Of a stretch of DNA of 64,000 nt, positions 26,320-34,619 are shown one piece after another; position 1 is the first letter of the stretch, and each line of letters starts with the position of its first letter. The translations under genes were made by a program, and so were the position numbers. The DNA comes from Litoreibacter ascidiaceicola. GTDB lineage: Bacteria; Pseudomonadota; Alphaproteobacteria; Rhodobacterales; Rhodobacteraceae. The notes below the pieces were generated by a model that did no database searches, was not told the DNA's origin, and saw only the letters and a list, made by a program, of their open reading frames with translations. The stretch is from assembly GCF_900129235.1 (NCBI RefSeq), contig NZ_FQUV01000003.1, positions 62,001-126,000 of the forward strand. Direction: 5' to 3'.

Positions 26320-26997
26320 TCAGTCTCTCGCTGCAAGTTTTTCGAGCTGCGCCCGGTCCAGAATTTTTACCGTACCGCGAGATTGCTCTACCCATGCTCG
26401 ACGCTGGAACTCTTGCAGCTGTCGCGAGATGACCTCGCGCGCGGTACCCAGTTCAACCGATAGCTTTTGGTGCGTTGTCGATATTTGATCTCTGCCTTTC
26501 GACAGCTCAATCAATTTGTGAGCGAGCCGGACGTCCATGCGTTGAAACGCGACCTCATCAATCATCAGGAAGAGGTCGGTTATGCGCTTGGAAAAAGCCG
26601 CAAAGACGAAGTTGCGAAATGATGGTGATTGAGCGACCAGATCATCAAAAACCTGACGCGGGACGGCGGCTGCTCTGACCGCGGACTCCGCGATGCCTTC
26701 CGCCGAATAGTCGTCATATGCGAGCAAACATGCGGTCGTTAAAACGCAGCTTTCGCCTGCATTAATGCGGTAGAGGACGATTTCGTGACCGGTCTCGGAT
26801 ACCTGCTGCACTCTTACTGTGCCACTCAGTAAGAATAGCATGTTTTCGGGTGACTTTCCGGGGCCGAAAATCACGGTCGTTTCAGGCATGCTGACTACGG
26901 TGCTACGTTGCAGAAGCAGCTTCTTGGTCGTCGGTTCAAGCCTTGAAAGACCCGGGAAGCGCTCGACCCATTCGGTATCTATTTCCTCCGGGTTCAT
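26320..26997 (-). CDS. Crp/Fnr-family transcriptional regulator
   Basis: Regulator of 225 residues: N-terminal cyclic-nucleotide-binding-type domain (to about 120), dimer helix, and C-terminal helix-turn-helix (LSVELGTAREVISRQLQEFQRR, about 175-200). It lacks the N-terminal Cys cluster of FNR but has C84 and C90 in GESCVLTTACLL, which could sense thiol or sulfane sulfur. This is a suggestion, not a demonstration. It lies immediately upstream of the sulfide operon on the same strand and is the obvious candidate regulator. manC ends 31 bp upstream. Confidence 0.87.
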   Translation of the reverse strand: MNPEEIDTEWVERFPGLSRLEPTTKKLLLQRSTVVSMPETTVIFGPGKSPENMLFLLSGTVRVQQVSETGHEIVLYRINAGESCVLTTACLLAYDDYSAEGIAESAVRAAAVPRQVFDDLVAQSPSFRNFVFAAFSKRITDLFLMIDEVAFQRMDVRLAHKLIELSKGRDQISTTHQKLSVELGTAREVISRQLQEFQRRAWVEQSRGTVKILDRAQLEKLAARD

Positions 26998-27028
26998 CGC
27001 GTTTCCTTAATATTTTTCAGTGTGATAA

Positions 27029-28477
27029 TCAGCCCTTCGCGCCTTGGCCACGGGCATATATATCTTCATAGCGGATGATATCATCTTCGCCCAGATAGCT
27101 GCCTGTTTGAACTTCGATCAAGACCATCGGCACGTCGCCCGGGTTTTCCATCCGATGAATAGCACCTAAGGGAATGTATACAGATTGGTTTTCCTCGACG
27201 AGTTGAACCAGCTTGTCGATGGTCACTTTGGCAATCCCTTCAACCACGATCCAATGCTCTGCGCGGTGCTTATGACTTTGTAAAGATAGCACCGCACCCG
27301 GATTCACGACGATGCGCTTTACTTGAAAACGACTTCCGGTTCCGAGGCTTTCGAACCACCCCCATGGACGGTAGTCACGAGGTAAGGTTTCCGCCTGCGG
27401 AGCATCATCGGCTTTGAGCGCTGCGACAGCATTTTTGACGTCCTGAGCGCGATCTTTGTGGGCGACCAACACGGCGTCTGGCATCGCCACTGCAATGATA
27501 TCCTTAAGACCGATACCTATCAGAGCTTGTTTGCTGTCTTCCGCCCGCAGCAAGGTGTTTTCGCACTCGATTGCAGTTGCAGGGCCGTTGGTCACAACTC
27601 CGGTCGCATCAGGCCCGGATTCGCGCCACACCGCGTCCCAACCTCCAAGGTCGGACCATGCGCCGCCAAAAGGGATTACACTAAGGTTGTCGGCTTTTTC
27701 CATTACAGCATAGTCGATAGACTCGCTTTCCAGATTATTCCAAGGCGCTTCAGCAAGCCGTGTGAAGCCAATATCACTCTGTGCATTGGAGACGGCCGAG
27801 CGAACTCCGGCGAGCATTTTCGGTGCATGTGCTTCGAAGGCCGCAATCAACGTGGTGGTTGAAAACAAGAAAATTCCAGCGTTCCAGAGATGCTGACCGT
27901 CGTGCAACATCGCTTCGGCGGTTGCTAAATTCGGCTTCTCGACGAAGGCTTTGAGCGGCTGTACAATAGGATCAAAGTCGCCAGATGGTGTGGACGTCAA
28001 CTCCAACCACCCGTATCCGGTTTCTGGACGGTCGGGCCGAATTCCAAACGTCACCAAATCCCCGTCAATCGCGGCGGGAACGGCAGCTTGCACAACGTCC
28101 CTGAAGCGCTTGGCATCTGGAATAACGTGGTCCGAGGGCGCAACAAGCATCAGCGCACCCGGTGTTATGGCATCCAGCGTCAGTGCACCTGCAAGGATAG
28201 CAGGAGCGGTATTGCGCCCCTCCGGTTCGATAATAATGGCCTGCGGGGAATGACCTACATCTGCAAGTTGTTCTTTGACGATGAACCGGAAATCGGCGCC
28301 GGTCACAACCATTGGCGCTGCAAACCCGTCGCCGGCCAAGCGAATTGCCGAAGATTGAAAGAGACTTTGTGCCCCGGTCAACTGAGCGAATTGTTTGGGA
28401 TAGCTTTTGCGGGACAGTGGCCAAAGCCGAGTGCCAGACCCTCCGCAAAGAAGAAGCGGGTGAACAACCTGAGCCAT
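27029..28477 (-). CDS. manC: Mannose-1-phosphate guanylyltransferase / mannose-6-phosphate isomerase
   Basis: Bifunctional enzyme of 482 residues that makes GDP-mannose. The nucleotidyltransferase domain (residues 1-290) begins VHPLLLCGGSGTRLWPLSRKSYPKQF, the pyrophosphorylase signature. A C-terminal cupin domain (about 350-480) has RPWGWFESL, SLQSHKHRAEHW and YIPLGAIHRMENPG. Its start overlaps the ColD stop by 1 bp (TAATG). It is last in the four-gene GDP-sugar operon and supplies the substrate for Gmd. Confidence 0.93.
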   Translation of the reverse strand: MAQVVHPLLLCGGSGTRLWPLSRKSYPKQFAQLTGAQSLFQSSAIRLAGDGFAAPMVVTGADFRFIVKEQLADVGHSPQAIIIEPEGRNTAPAILAGALTLDAITPGALMLVAPSDHVIPDAKRFRDVVQAAVPAAIDGDLVTFGIRPDRPETGYGWLELTSTPSGDFDPIVQPLKAFVEKPNLATAEAMLHDGQHLWNAGIFLFSTTTLIAAFEAHAPKMLAGVRSAVSNAQSDIGFTRLAEAPWNNLESESIDYAVMEKADNLSVIPFGGAWSDLGGWDAVWRESGPDATGVVTNGPATAIECENTLLRAEDSKQALIGIGLKDIIAVAMPDAVLVAHKDRAQDVKNAVAALKADDAPQAETLPRDYRPWGWFESLGTGSRFQVKRIVVNPGAVLSLQSHKHRAEHWIVVEGIAKVTIDKLVQLVEENQSVYIPLGAIHRMENPGDVPMVLIEVQTGSYLGEDDIIRYEDIYARGQGAKG

Positions 28478-29649
28478 TAGACTGTCACCTCTGCAAGGGC
28501 TTCCACTGCGTCGCGAATTGGGAAATGATGATTTCCAATAAACAGCCCGTTTTGGTCTAGGTAATTGGCGTTTTTCAAATCGCCATGCACCTCATAGTTG
28601 AAATATTTCAGAACTTCGTTCTTGGCAAAATTGCCCGTTACAATTGGCCGGCACTCAAAGCCCGCACTTGTAAGGGCAGCGATGGCCTGTTTTCGCGTGA
28701 TATTTGCGCTTTCTCTTACGATCAAGCTAAAGCCGAACCAACTGCTTTCTCCGATCTCTTTTTGGATAGAGAAAACAGGATGATCGAGCATCTTGTCCTG
28801 AAAGACTGCTGCATTTTTGCGGCGGCCTTCGATTAGACCGGGAAGCTTCCGAAGCTGGGCTTGCCCCAAGGCCCCAGACATTTCTAAGGGGCGGAGGTTG
28901 TAACCCGGCAAAACAAACTTGAACGATTCTTCAAACGGGTCATCGCTTTTGGTGCCGGTTAGAGTGTTCTCTTTGGGAAGATTGCGTGTCCAGCCATGGG
29001 CGCGCAAGGAAAGCATAATATGGTACAACGCCTCGTCGTCAGTGACCACCAATCCGCCCTCCATGGTCGAAATATGGTGTGAAAAGAAGGACGAGTAGCT
29101 GCCCATCACCCCGAAGGTTCCGGCTTGCTTGCCTCCCAGGGTTGCCCCCATGGACTCGCAATTGTCCTCGATCATGACGATACCACGCCCTGCGGTGATC
29201 TCTTCAAGGCGATGGAAGTCGTTGGGATTCCCTAACAAATTTACAACCATAAGGGCGCGGGTCCTATCGGTGATGGCATCCGCGAGCGCATCAAGGTCGT
29301 AGTTTAAGGTCTCGGCATCAATATCGACGAATTTCAGTTTCAATCCATATTGTTGGAGCGGGAAGTAGGTGGTGCTCCACGACACTGCCGGCACGATGAT
29401 TTCATCGCCAGCGCTAAGCTTCAAATCAGGGTTCTGGCTATAGAACAGCGCGGCAACCATCAGCAGGTTTGCCGACGAGCCGGAGTTGACCATAACCGCG
29501 TATTTCGACCCGAAGTGCGCTGCAAACTGCTTTTCAAAAGTCGCAACTTCGTCACCCATGGAGAAGCGATCAGATGCTATGACACGTTGGAGAGCGTCCT
29601 GCTCATCTTGATCCCACGAGGAAGTTGCCAAAGGATATTTGAAACTCAT
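28477..29649 (-). CDS. colD: GDP-4-keto-6-deoxy-D-mannose 3-dehydratase (ColD-like)
   Basis: PLP-dependent DegT/DnrJ/EryC1/StrS-fold enzyme of 390 residues. The Schiff-base lysine of the aminotransferases is replaced by His: FFSHHISTMEGG with H191 at the lysine position. This is the hallmark of ColD, the 3-deoxygenating enzyme of colitose synthesis (H188 in E. coli ColD). There is no Fe-S Cys cluster as in RfbH/E1. The gene lies between the epimerase and manC genes, with 4-bp and 1-bp overlaps. A perosamine synthase (amino transfer) is less likely because the Lys is missing. Confidence 0.82.
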   Translation of the reverse strand: MSFKYPLATSSWDQDEQDALQRVIASDRFSMGDEVATFEKQFAAHFGSKYAVMVNSGSSANLLMVAALFYSQNPDLKLSAGDEIIVPAVSWSTTYFPLQQYGLKLKFVDIDAETLNYDLDALADAITDRTRALMVVNLLGNPNDFHRLEEITAGRGIVMIEDNCESMGATLGGKQAGTFGVMGSYSSFFSHHISTMEGGLVVTDDEALYHIMLSLRAHGWTRNLPKENTLTGTKSDDPFEESFKFVLPGYNLRPLEMSGALGQAQLRKLPGLIEGRRKNAAVFQDKMLDHPVFSIQKEIGESSWFGFSLIVRESANITRKQAIAALTSAGFECRPIVTGNFAKNEVLKYFNYEVHGDLKNANYLDQNGLFIGNHHFPIRDAVEALAEVTV

Positions 29650-30581
29650 GAGGTGTGGTTCTCCAGAAAAAAGGTGTAGGTTTTGGCAATGCCATCAGCA
29701 AGCGATGTAGATGCCCGCCAGCCCCAACTGTCGGCACGTTCAGTTGAACAGAGCTTTTGTTTCATCCCAACAGGTTTGGACAGATCATGGGTAAACGTGC
29801 CGCCCCAATCGAGAACGTTTGCAACAGTTTGGTAATAGTCGTTAATCGAGTGATCAAAGCCTAACCCTGTATTCATGAGGTCCGGGAGCGTTTCCATTTC
29901 TTCCGAGGCCTTCAGGATGGCTAGAGCAAGATCACCCGCATACATGAACTCCCTCCGCGCGGTCCCATCTCCCCAGATTTCCACCTCGTTGACGCCGTTG
30001 TTCTTGGCGTCATGCACTTTACGGATGATCGCAGGAAGAAGGTGTGACTTTTCGGGGTGGAAGTTGTCGTAAGGCCCGTAGAGATTGCAGGGGATCAGTG
30101 TCTTATATTGGAGTTCCGGCCTTTGCTTGCGAATGTATTCACACAGCCGCAGTGCCGCAATTTTTGCGATCGCGTAGCCCTCGTTGGTGGGTTCCAATTC
30201 GCCGGTCAGAACCATATCTTCGCAGAGCGGATTTTCGGCTCCTCGCGGGTAGATGCAGGTTGAGGCAAGGTTTAATAGCTCGGGAACATTGGCCTCATAA
30301 GCTCCCATGATCAGATTTCGACCAATGGCGAGGTTTTTATCCAGAAACCCAACCGGATCGGCCATGTTGGCTTGAATGCCTCCGACCTTGCCCGCCGCGT
30401 GGATAATCAAATCCGGTTTCGTGTCTTGAATATAGACCCGCACATCGTCGGCGTTGGTTAGGTCCAATTGGCGGCTTGTCGGATGATCAATCCGCAAATC
30501 ACCCGCTGCTTCAAGCAGGTTGCGACCGACCATGCCACCGCCACCTGTAAGCAGGATGCGTTTCTGATGGAGTGGAGCCAC
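29646..30581 (-). CDS. GDP-sugar epimerase/reductase (ColC / GDP-fucose synthase family)
   Basis: Short-chain dehydrogenase-type protein of 311 residues. The NADP-binding site is ILLTGGGGMVGRNLLEA, with HAAGKVGGIQANMADP and the YxxxK pair in GYAIAKIAALRLCEY. The family includes GDP-L-fucose synthase (Fcl) and GDP-L-colitose synthase (ColC). The neighbouring ColD-like enzyme favours the ColC reaction (C5 epimerisation plus 4-keto reduction of the 3,6-dideoxy sugar), but sequence alone does not separate the two. It has a GTG start overlapping the gmd stop (TAGTG). Confidence 0.8.
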   Translation of the reverse strand: MAPLHQKRILLTGGGGMVGRNLLEAAGDLRIDHPTSRQLDLTNADDVRVYIQDTKPDLIIHAAGKVGGIQANMADPVGFLDKNLAIGRNLIMGAYEANVPELLNLASTCIYPRGAENPLCEDMVLTGELEPTNEGYAIAKIAALRLCEYIRKQRPELQYKTLIPCNLYGPYDNFHPEKSHLLPAIIRKVHDAKNNGVNEVEIWGDGTARREFMYAGDLALAILKASEEMETLPDLMNTGLGFDHSINDYYQTVANVLDWGGTFTHDLSKPVGMKQKLCSTERADSWGWRASTSLADGIAKTYTFFLENHTS

Positions 30582-31687
30582 TAAGCTTTCTGCCCGGCCT
30601 CATGGGCCTTCATGACAACCGCTCGTCGTGCTTCTTTAAGATCTTCTTCCACCATTTCGGCACACATTTTTTGTACCGAGATTTCAGGTGTCCATCCAAG
30701 TTCGCGTTTAGCTTTGGCAGGGTCGCCAAGAAGAGTTTCGACTTCTGCAGGGCGGAAGTAGCGAGGATCAATTCGCAGCACGACATCTCCAACCTTTAGA
30801 CCTGGCGCTTTGTCACCCTCAATCGCGGCAATAGACGCTGTTTCATCAATGCCTTCACCTTCAAAGCAAAGCTTTAGTCCAAGATGCTCGGCTGACCAGA
30901 TAATGAATTGGCGAACCGAATACTGCTTGCCCGTTGCGATTACAAAATCATCCGGCTTGTCCTGCTGCAACATCATCCATTGCATGCGAACATAGTCTTT
31001 CGCGTGTCCCCAATCTCGCAACGCATCGATATTGCCCATGTAGAGGCAGTCTTCCAACCCTTGGGCGATATTCGCCAATCCGCGGGTGATCTTGCGCGTC
31101 ACGAAAGTTTCTCCGCGTCGCGGGCTTTCGTGGTTAAACAAGATACCGTTACAAGCATACATTCCGTAGGCTTCACGATAATTTACCGTGATCCAATACG
31201 CATACATCTTGGCTACAGCATAGGGGCTGCGAGGATGGAAAGGTGTTGTCTCGGTTTGCGGGGTTTCTTGGACCAAACCGTATAGCTCCGAGGTCGACGC
31301 CTGATAGAACTTGGTCTTCTTTTCCAAGCCCAAAAACCGAATTGCTTCCAGCAGACGTAGCGTGCCCATGGCATCCACATCCGCTGTGTATTCAGGTGCC
31401 TCAAAACTGACTGCGACGTGGGATTGAGCACCGAGATTATACACCTCGTCAGGTCTAACCTCCGAGATTATGCGCGTCAGGTTCGAGCTGTCCGTCAGGT
31501 CGCCGTAGTGCAAAATAAACTTGGCATTATCGATATGCGGGTCTTGGTAGATGTGATCGACACGTTGAGTGTTAAACGAAGAGGCGCGCCGCTTGATGCC
31601 ATGAACCTCATAACCCTTTTCGAGCAAAAACTCCGCTAAATAGGAGCCGTCCTGTCCGGTGACGCCGGTGATGAGGGCTTTTCTCAC
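30581..31687 (-). CDS. gmd: GDP-mannose 4,6-dehydratase
   Basis: Converts GDP-mannose to GDP-4-keto-6-deoxymannose. Length is 368 residues. Signatures are [34 protein letters not shown], the active-site region [11 protein letters not shown], the [10 protein letters not shown] YxxxK pair and [16 protein letters not shown]. It is first in the gmd-epimerase-colD-manC operon. Its promoter should lie in the 334 bp gap upstream. Confidence 0.95.
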   Translation of the reverse strand: MRKALITGVTGQDGSYLAEFLLEKGYEVHGIKRRASSFNTQRVDHIYQDPHIDNAKFILHYGDLTDSSNLTRIISEVRPDEVYNLGAQSHVAVSFEAPEYTADVDAMGTLRLLEAIRFLGLEKKTKFYQASTSELYGLVQETPQTETTPFHPRSPYAVAKMYAYWITVNYREAYGMYACNGILFNHESPRRGETFVTRKITRGLANIAQGLEDCLYMGNIDALRDWGHAKDYVRMQWMMLQQDKPDDFVIATGKQYSVRQFIIWSAEHLGLKLCFEGEGIDETASIAAIEGDKAPGLKVGDVVLRIDPRYFRPAEVETLLGDPAKAKRELGWTPEISVQKMCAEMVEEDLKEARRAVVMKAHEAGQKA

Positions 31688-32021
31688 GATGCTATTCCCA
31701 ATGCCTGTTGCAGGTTAGGTCTTGCCATAGTGGCGCGGTGAAATCCAGCGATGTCGGTTCATTTCTGCCGCAATGAAAAGGCCATGAATGGCTCAGTTGA
31801 GCATTCAGGGCTAACCGCAGGAACCGGCTTCATGATTGAAGGTCTATCTTCATGTGTCGAACAGCAGAGCGGAAGCACGCAGTTAGACATTACCCCGAGC
31901 AGCACTGCCCAGCCAACAGGATTCGCAGAAAAATTGAGAATGGTATCCATACATCGTTGTGCCACTTTCCTCTGATGCTGCGGCGTGGCAGGGTGATGCA
32001 AATGCAGTCAAGGGGACCAAG
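31688..32021. other. Intergenic region between gmd and a stand-alone RAM gene
   Basis: 334 bp between divergent genes. It must hold the gmd operon promoter and that of the small Lrp-like gene. I find no clear -10/-35 pair, terminator or repeat. An open frame on the minus strand (31759-31950) lacks a ribosome-binding site and was not accepted. Confidence 0.5.
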
Positions 32022-32258
32022 ATGAATTGCGTATTCGTCCAGATAAGATGCAAGCCGGGGCAGGGCTATAAAGTTGCGGAAGAAATCGTTCTTAGGGAGT
32101 TCCATTCCGAGCTGTATTCGACGTCAGGCGCATTTGACCTGTTGCTCAAGATATACGTGCCGGAAGGTGATGATGTTGGCCAGTTCATCAACGACAACCT
32201 GCTAAGTATTGCAGGGATAGAGCGCACGTTGACCACATTGACCTTCAAAGCTTTCTAG
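32022..32258 (+). CDS. Stand-alone Lrp/AsnC ligand-binding (RAM) domain protein
   Basis: Protein of 78 residues containing only the effector-binding RAM domain of Lrp/AsnC regulators. It has CVFVQIRCKPGQGYKVAEEI, the STSGAFDLLLKIYV strand and IAGIERTLTTLTF. The DNA-binding helix-turn-helix is absent. Such short proteins exist in archaea and bacteria and may modulate full-length Lrp proteins. The start at 32022 follows AGGGGA; an in-frame extension to 31959 has no site. Its stop abuts the hemN stop tail-to-tail. Confidence 0.85.
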   Translation: MNCVFVQIRCKPGQGYKVAEEIVLREFHSELYSTSGAFDLLLKIYVPEGDDVGQFINDNLLSIAGIERTLTTLTFKAF

Positions 32259-33608
32259 TCAAATCGTCAAAGAGTGCCTGTTAGACGGGGTCTGATAGGT
32301 ATCAAGATCCTTGGCCATTAGTCGCGATAGCGCGGGTTCTGACAAAATTAGGGCGTCAGGGCTAAGTGTGCACACATCTGCATAATTTCTGTGCAGCTCT
32401 GCAGCCATGCTCTCCACCTTGGATTGCTTCACTCCAGCGCGCTGCGCGATTGAGGAGAAATCGATAGCAAAGCGACACATGAGATCTTCGATCAACTGAG
32501 ACCGCAATTTGTCATCGGATGTCATAACGTGACCGCTGGTCGTGGCTAATCGTCCTGCGGTTATCGCTGTGGCGTAGTCACTCGTGGCCGAGGCGTTTTG
32601 TGTATAGCCATCTGGGAAACTCGAGATCGAGGAGGCGCCGATGCCGATTGTCACTTCGGCCTGATCATCGGTGTATCCTTGAAAGTTACGACGTAGTATT
32701 CCGTTCAGTGACGCATTTAGCAAGCCGTCACCGGGGCGGGCAAAGTGGTCAATTCCTACAGCGTCATAACCGGCAGCCCCAATGAGCTGGGAGGCCATGT
32801 GGAACAGCGCGTAGCGGGTCGGTCCATCGGGCAAATGATCCTCTGGAATAAGGACCTGACGTTTTGCGGCCCAAGGAACATGCGCATACCCGTATAATGC
32901 AAGCCTGTTCGGCGATAAATCCAACGCCTTGGCAACTGTGTCGGTCAAGCTGTCGGCGGTTTGGAATGGCAGCCCGTAAAGGATGTCGAGATCAAGGTGC
33001 TTCACTCCGACATCTCTCAACGCCCCGGCTACACATTTGGTGTCCTCAAAGCTCTGGGCGCGGCCAATGGCGGATTGAACATGCGGGTCAAAATCTTGAA
33101 TTCCTATGCTGGCGCGTGTCAGGCCAGCCGCGCCCAACGCTATAATCTTCTCGGCATCGAGCAGGTTTGGATCGACCTCAACCGAAAATTCTGGGCCATC
33201 TGAAAGGGAAAAGTTCTTGTCAATTTCATCTGCCAGCTCGCGAATCATCGCAGCCGGTAGGATCGTAGGCGTTCCACCACCCCAATGAATCTTATTTAAT
33301 CGAACACCGGCGGGCAGGCTATTGGCAACCATCGCAAGTTCGGATTTGAGCATATCCAAGTAGCCACGCAAAGGAGCATCCGTCTTGGTGCCTTGGGTTC
33401 GATAGGCGCAGAACCAGCACAAACTGCGGCAGAATGGTATATGCACGTATAGCGAGACTTTTGCGCCTTCAGGCACTTGTTCTAGCCAGCTTGCCATCTT
33501 AGCGGGGCCGACATCGGCGTTGAAATGCTGCGCAGTTGGATAGCTGGCATATCGCGGCGCGCGGGATGTAAACAGGCCGTAGCGGCGAAGAGTTTCGTGC
33601 TGTGTCAT
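32259..33608 (-). CDS. hemN: Oxygen-independent coproporphyrinogen III oxidase
   Basis: Radical SAM enzyme of 449 residues that decarboxylates coproporphyrinogen III when oxygen is scarce. The cluster motif is in HIPFCRSLCWFCAYRT (CxxxCxxC), and the region WGGGTPTIL and SIGIQDFDPHVQ fit HemN rather than the HemW type. The C-terminal HemN domain is present. It is divergent from fnrL with a perfect FNR box between them, as in other Rhodobacteraceae, so low oxygen probably induces it. Confidence 0.93.
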   Translation of the reverse strand: MTQHETLRRYGLFTSRAPRYASYPTAQHFNADVGPAKMASWLEQVPEGAKVSLYVHIPFCRSLCWFCAYRTQGTKTDAPLRGYLDMLKSELAMVANSLPAGVRLNKIHWGGGTPTILPAAMIRELADEIDKNFSLSDGPEFSVEVDPNLLDAEKIIALGAAGLTRASIGIQDFDPHVQSAIGRAQSFEDTKCVAGALRDVGVKHLDLDILYGLPFQTADSLTDTVAKALDLSPNRLALYGYAHVPWAAKRQVLIPEDHLPDGPTRYALFHMASQLIGAAGYDAVGIDHFARPGDGLLNASLNGILRRNFQGYTDDQAEVTIGIGASSISSFPDGYTQNASATSDYATAITAGRLATTSGHVMTSDDKLRSQLIEDLMCRFAIDFSSIAQRAGVKQSKVESMAAELHRNYADVCTLSPDALILSEPALSRLMAKDLDTYQTPSNRHSLTI

Positions 33609-33643
33609 ACTGACCTAAATGATCTGATAATGGTCAGCAAACC

Positions 33644-33657
33644 TTGATCCTGATCAA
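33644..33657. promoter_or_regulatory. Perfect FNR box between hemN and fnrL
   Basis: TTGAT-CCTG-ATCAA, an exact match to the FNR consensus TTGAT-N4-ATCAA. It lies 36 bp from the hemN start codon and 23 bp from the fnrL start, consistent with activation of hemN and autoregulation of fnrL. Confidence 0.92.
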
Positions 33658-33679
33658 GTTCTCAATCATGTAAGACAGC

Positions 33680-34408
33680 ATGACCCAAATAGACCTGAGC
33701 CCTAAGACCTGCGCCAACTGTCCTATCCGGCCGAGAGCTATCTGCTCTCGCTGTACGGCTGACGAACTGATGGAGCTGGACAAGATCAAGTTTTACAAGA
33801 CCTATCCGGCCGGGGCTTCCGTTGTGCTAATGGGTGATCCCATGACTTTTGTCGCGTCAGTGGTGTCAGGCGTGGCGACTCTGTCGCGTTCGATGATTGA
33901 CGGGCGCATGCAGATGGTAGGGCTATTGCTGCCGTCGGACTTCATTGGCCGCCCGGGGCGCGACAAGGCTTCTTATGACGTTACTGCCGTGTCAGAACTC
34001 ACGCTTTGCCACTTCCATAAGAAACCTTTCGAAAAAGTAACGCATGCGACTCCACACGTTCAGGAACGACTGGTCGAAATCGCGCTCGATGAACTGGATG
34101 CTGCGCGTGAATGGATGTTGCTTCTTGGACGCAAAACCGCGCGCGAGAAGATCGCAAGTTTCCTGCTCATTTGTGCGCGTCGGCTGGGTCGAAAAGAAGG
34201 CGAGAGCCTCCATCTGGAACTTCCACTTACCCGAGACGCCATGTCGGACTATTTAGGTCTGACTATTGAAACGGTGAGCCGTCAAATGGCAGCGCTGAAG
34301 CGCGACGGAGTGTTGCTCTTAGAGGGCACGCGTAAAGTGAAGATTCCGGACTTTAGCCGCCTGCTTGATGAAGCCGGTGATGACAGCGATGGCGCCACTC
34401 TTTCCTGA
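33680..34408 (+). CDS. fnrL: FnrL, oxygen-sensing Fe-S transcriptional regulator
   Basis: Crp/Fnr protein of 242 residues. N-terminal Cys C11, C14, C22 and C25 plus C110 provide ligands for an oxygen-labile [4Fe-4S] cluster. The helix-turn-helix is LTRDAMSDYLGLTIETVSRQMAALKRDGVL (about 192-221), with E..SR contacts matching TTGAT half-sites. Likely targets in this window are hemN/fnrL, ccoN and ccoG. It lies directly upstream of ccoNOQP. Confidence 0.93.
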   Translation: MTQIDLSPKTCANCPIRPRAICSRCTADELMELDKIKFYKTYPAGASVVLMGDPMTFVASVVSGVATLSRSMIDGRMQMVGLLLPSDFIGRPGRDKASYDVTAVSELTLCHFHKKPFEKVTHATPHVQERLVEIALDELDAAREWMLLLGRKTAREKIASFLLICARRLGRKEGESLHLELPLTRDAMSDYLGLTIETVSRQMAALKRDGVLLLEGTRKVKIPDFSRLLDEAGDDSDGATLS

Positions 34409-34412
34409 GCAG

Positions 34413-34433
34413 CGGATTTCTTCGGAATTTTTT
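34413..34433 (+). terminator. Weak terminator-like hairpin after fnrL
   Basis: A short stem closed by a C(TTCG)G loop, followed by TTTTTTG. The stem has a mismatch and wobble pairs, so confidence is low. Confidence 0.35.
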
Positions 34434-34512
34434 GTTTAATTGCGGATGTGCGGTGGCGTAGGCCCGCATTGCTGGCATAAACATGTTTCAGTTGGGCCGC
34501 TTTATGAAGCCT

Positions 34513-34526
34513 TTGACATATATCAA
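34513..34526. promoter_or_regulatory. FNR box upstream of ccoN
   Basis: TTGAC-ATAT-ATCAA, one mismatch to TTGAT-N4-ATCAA, 93 bp before the ccoN start. A TATAAT follows at 34539-34544, 20 bp after the overlapping TTGACA. That spacing suits activator-dependent rather than constitutive transcription. Confidence 0.82.
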
Positions 34527-34619
34527 GGTTCAACTCCCTATAATTCGGCATTTCCTGCCATGCCGAGGTAGGGGGGATTCTCTTTGCGAGCGGTCAGGAA
34601 TGAACGGAACGGGTGAAAA

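Noticed and set aside
31759-31950. Possible 63-residue minus-strand protein with a short hydrophobic stretch
   Set aside because: No ribosome-binding site, no family resemblance, and it lies where the gmd promoter is expected.
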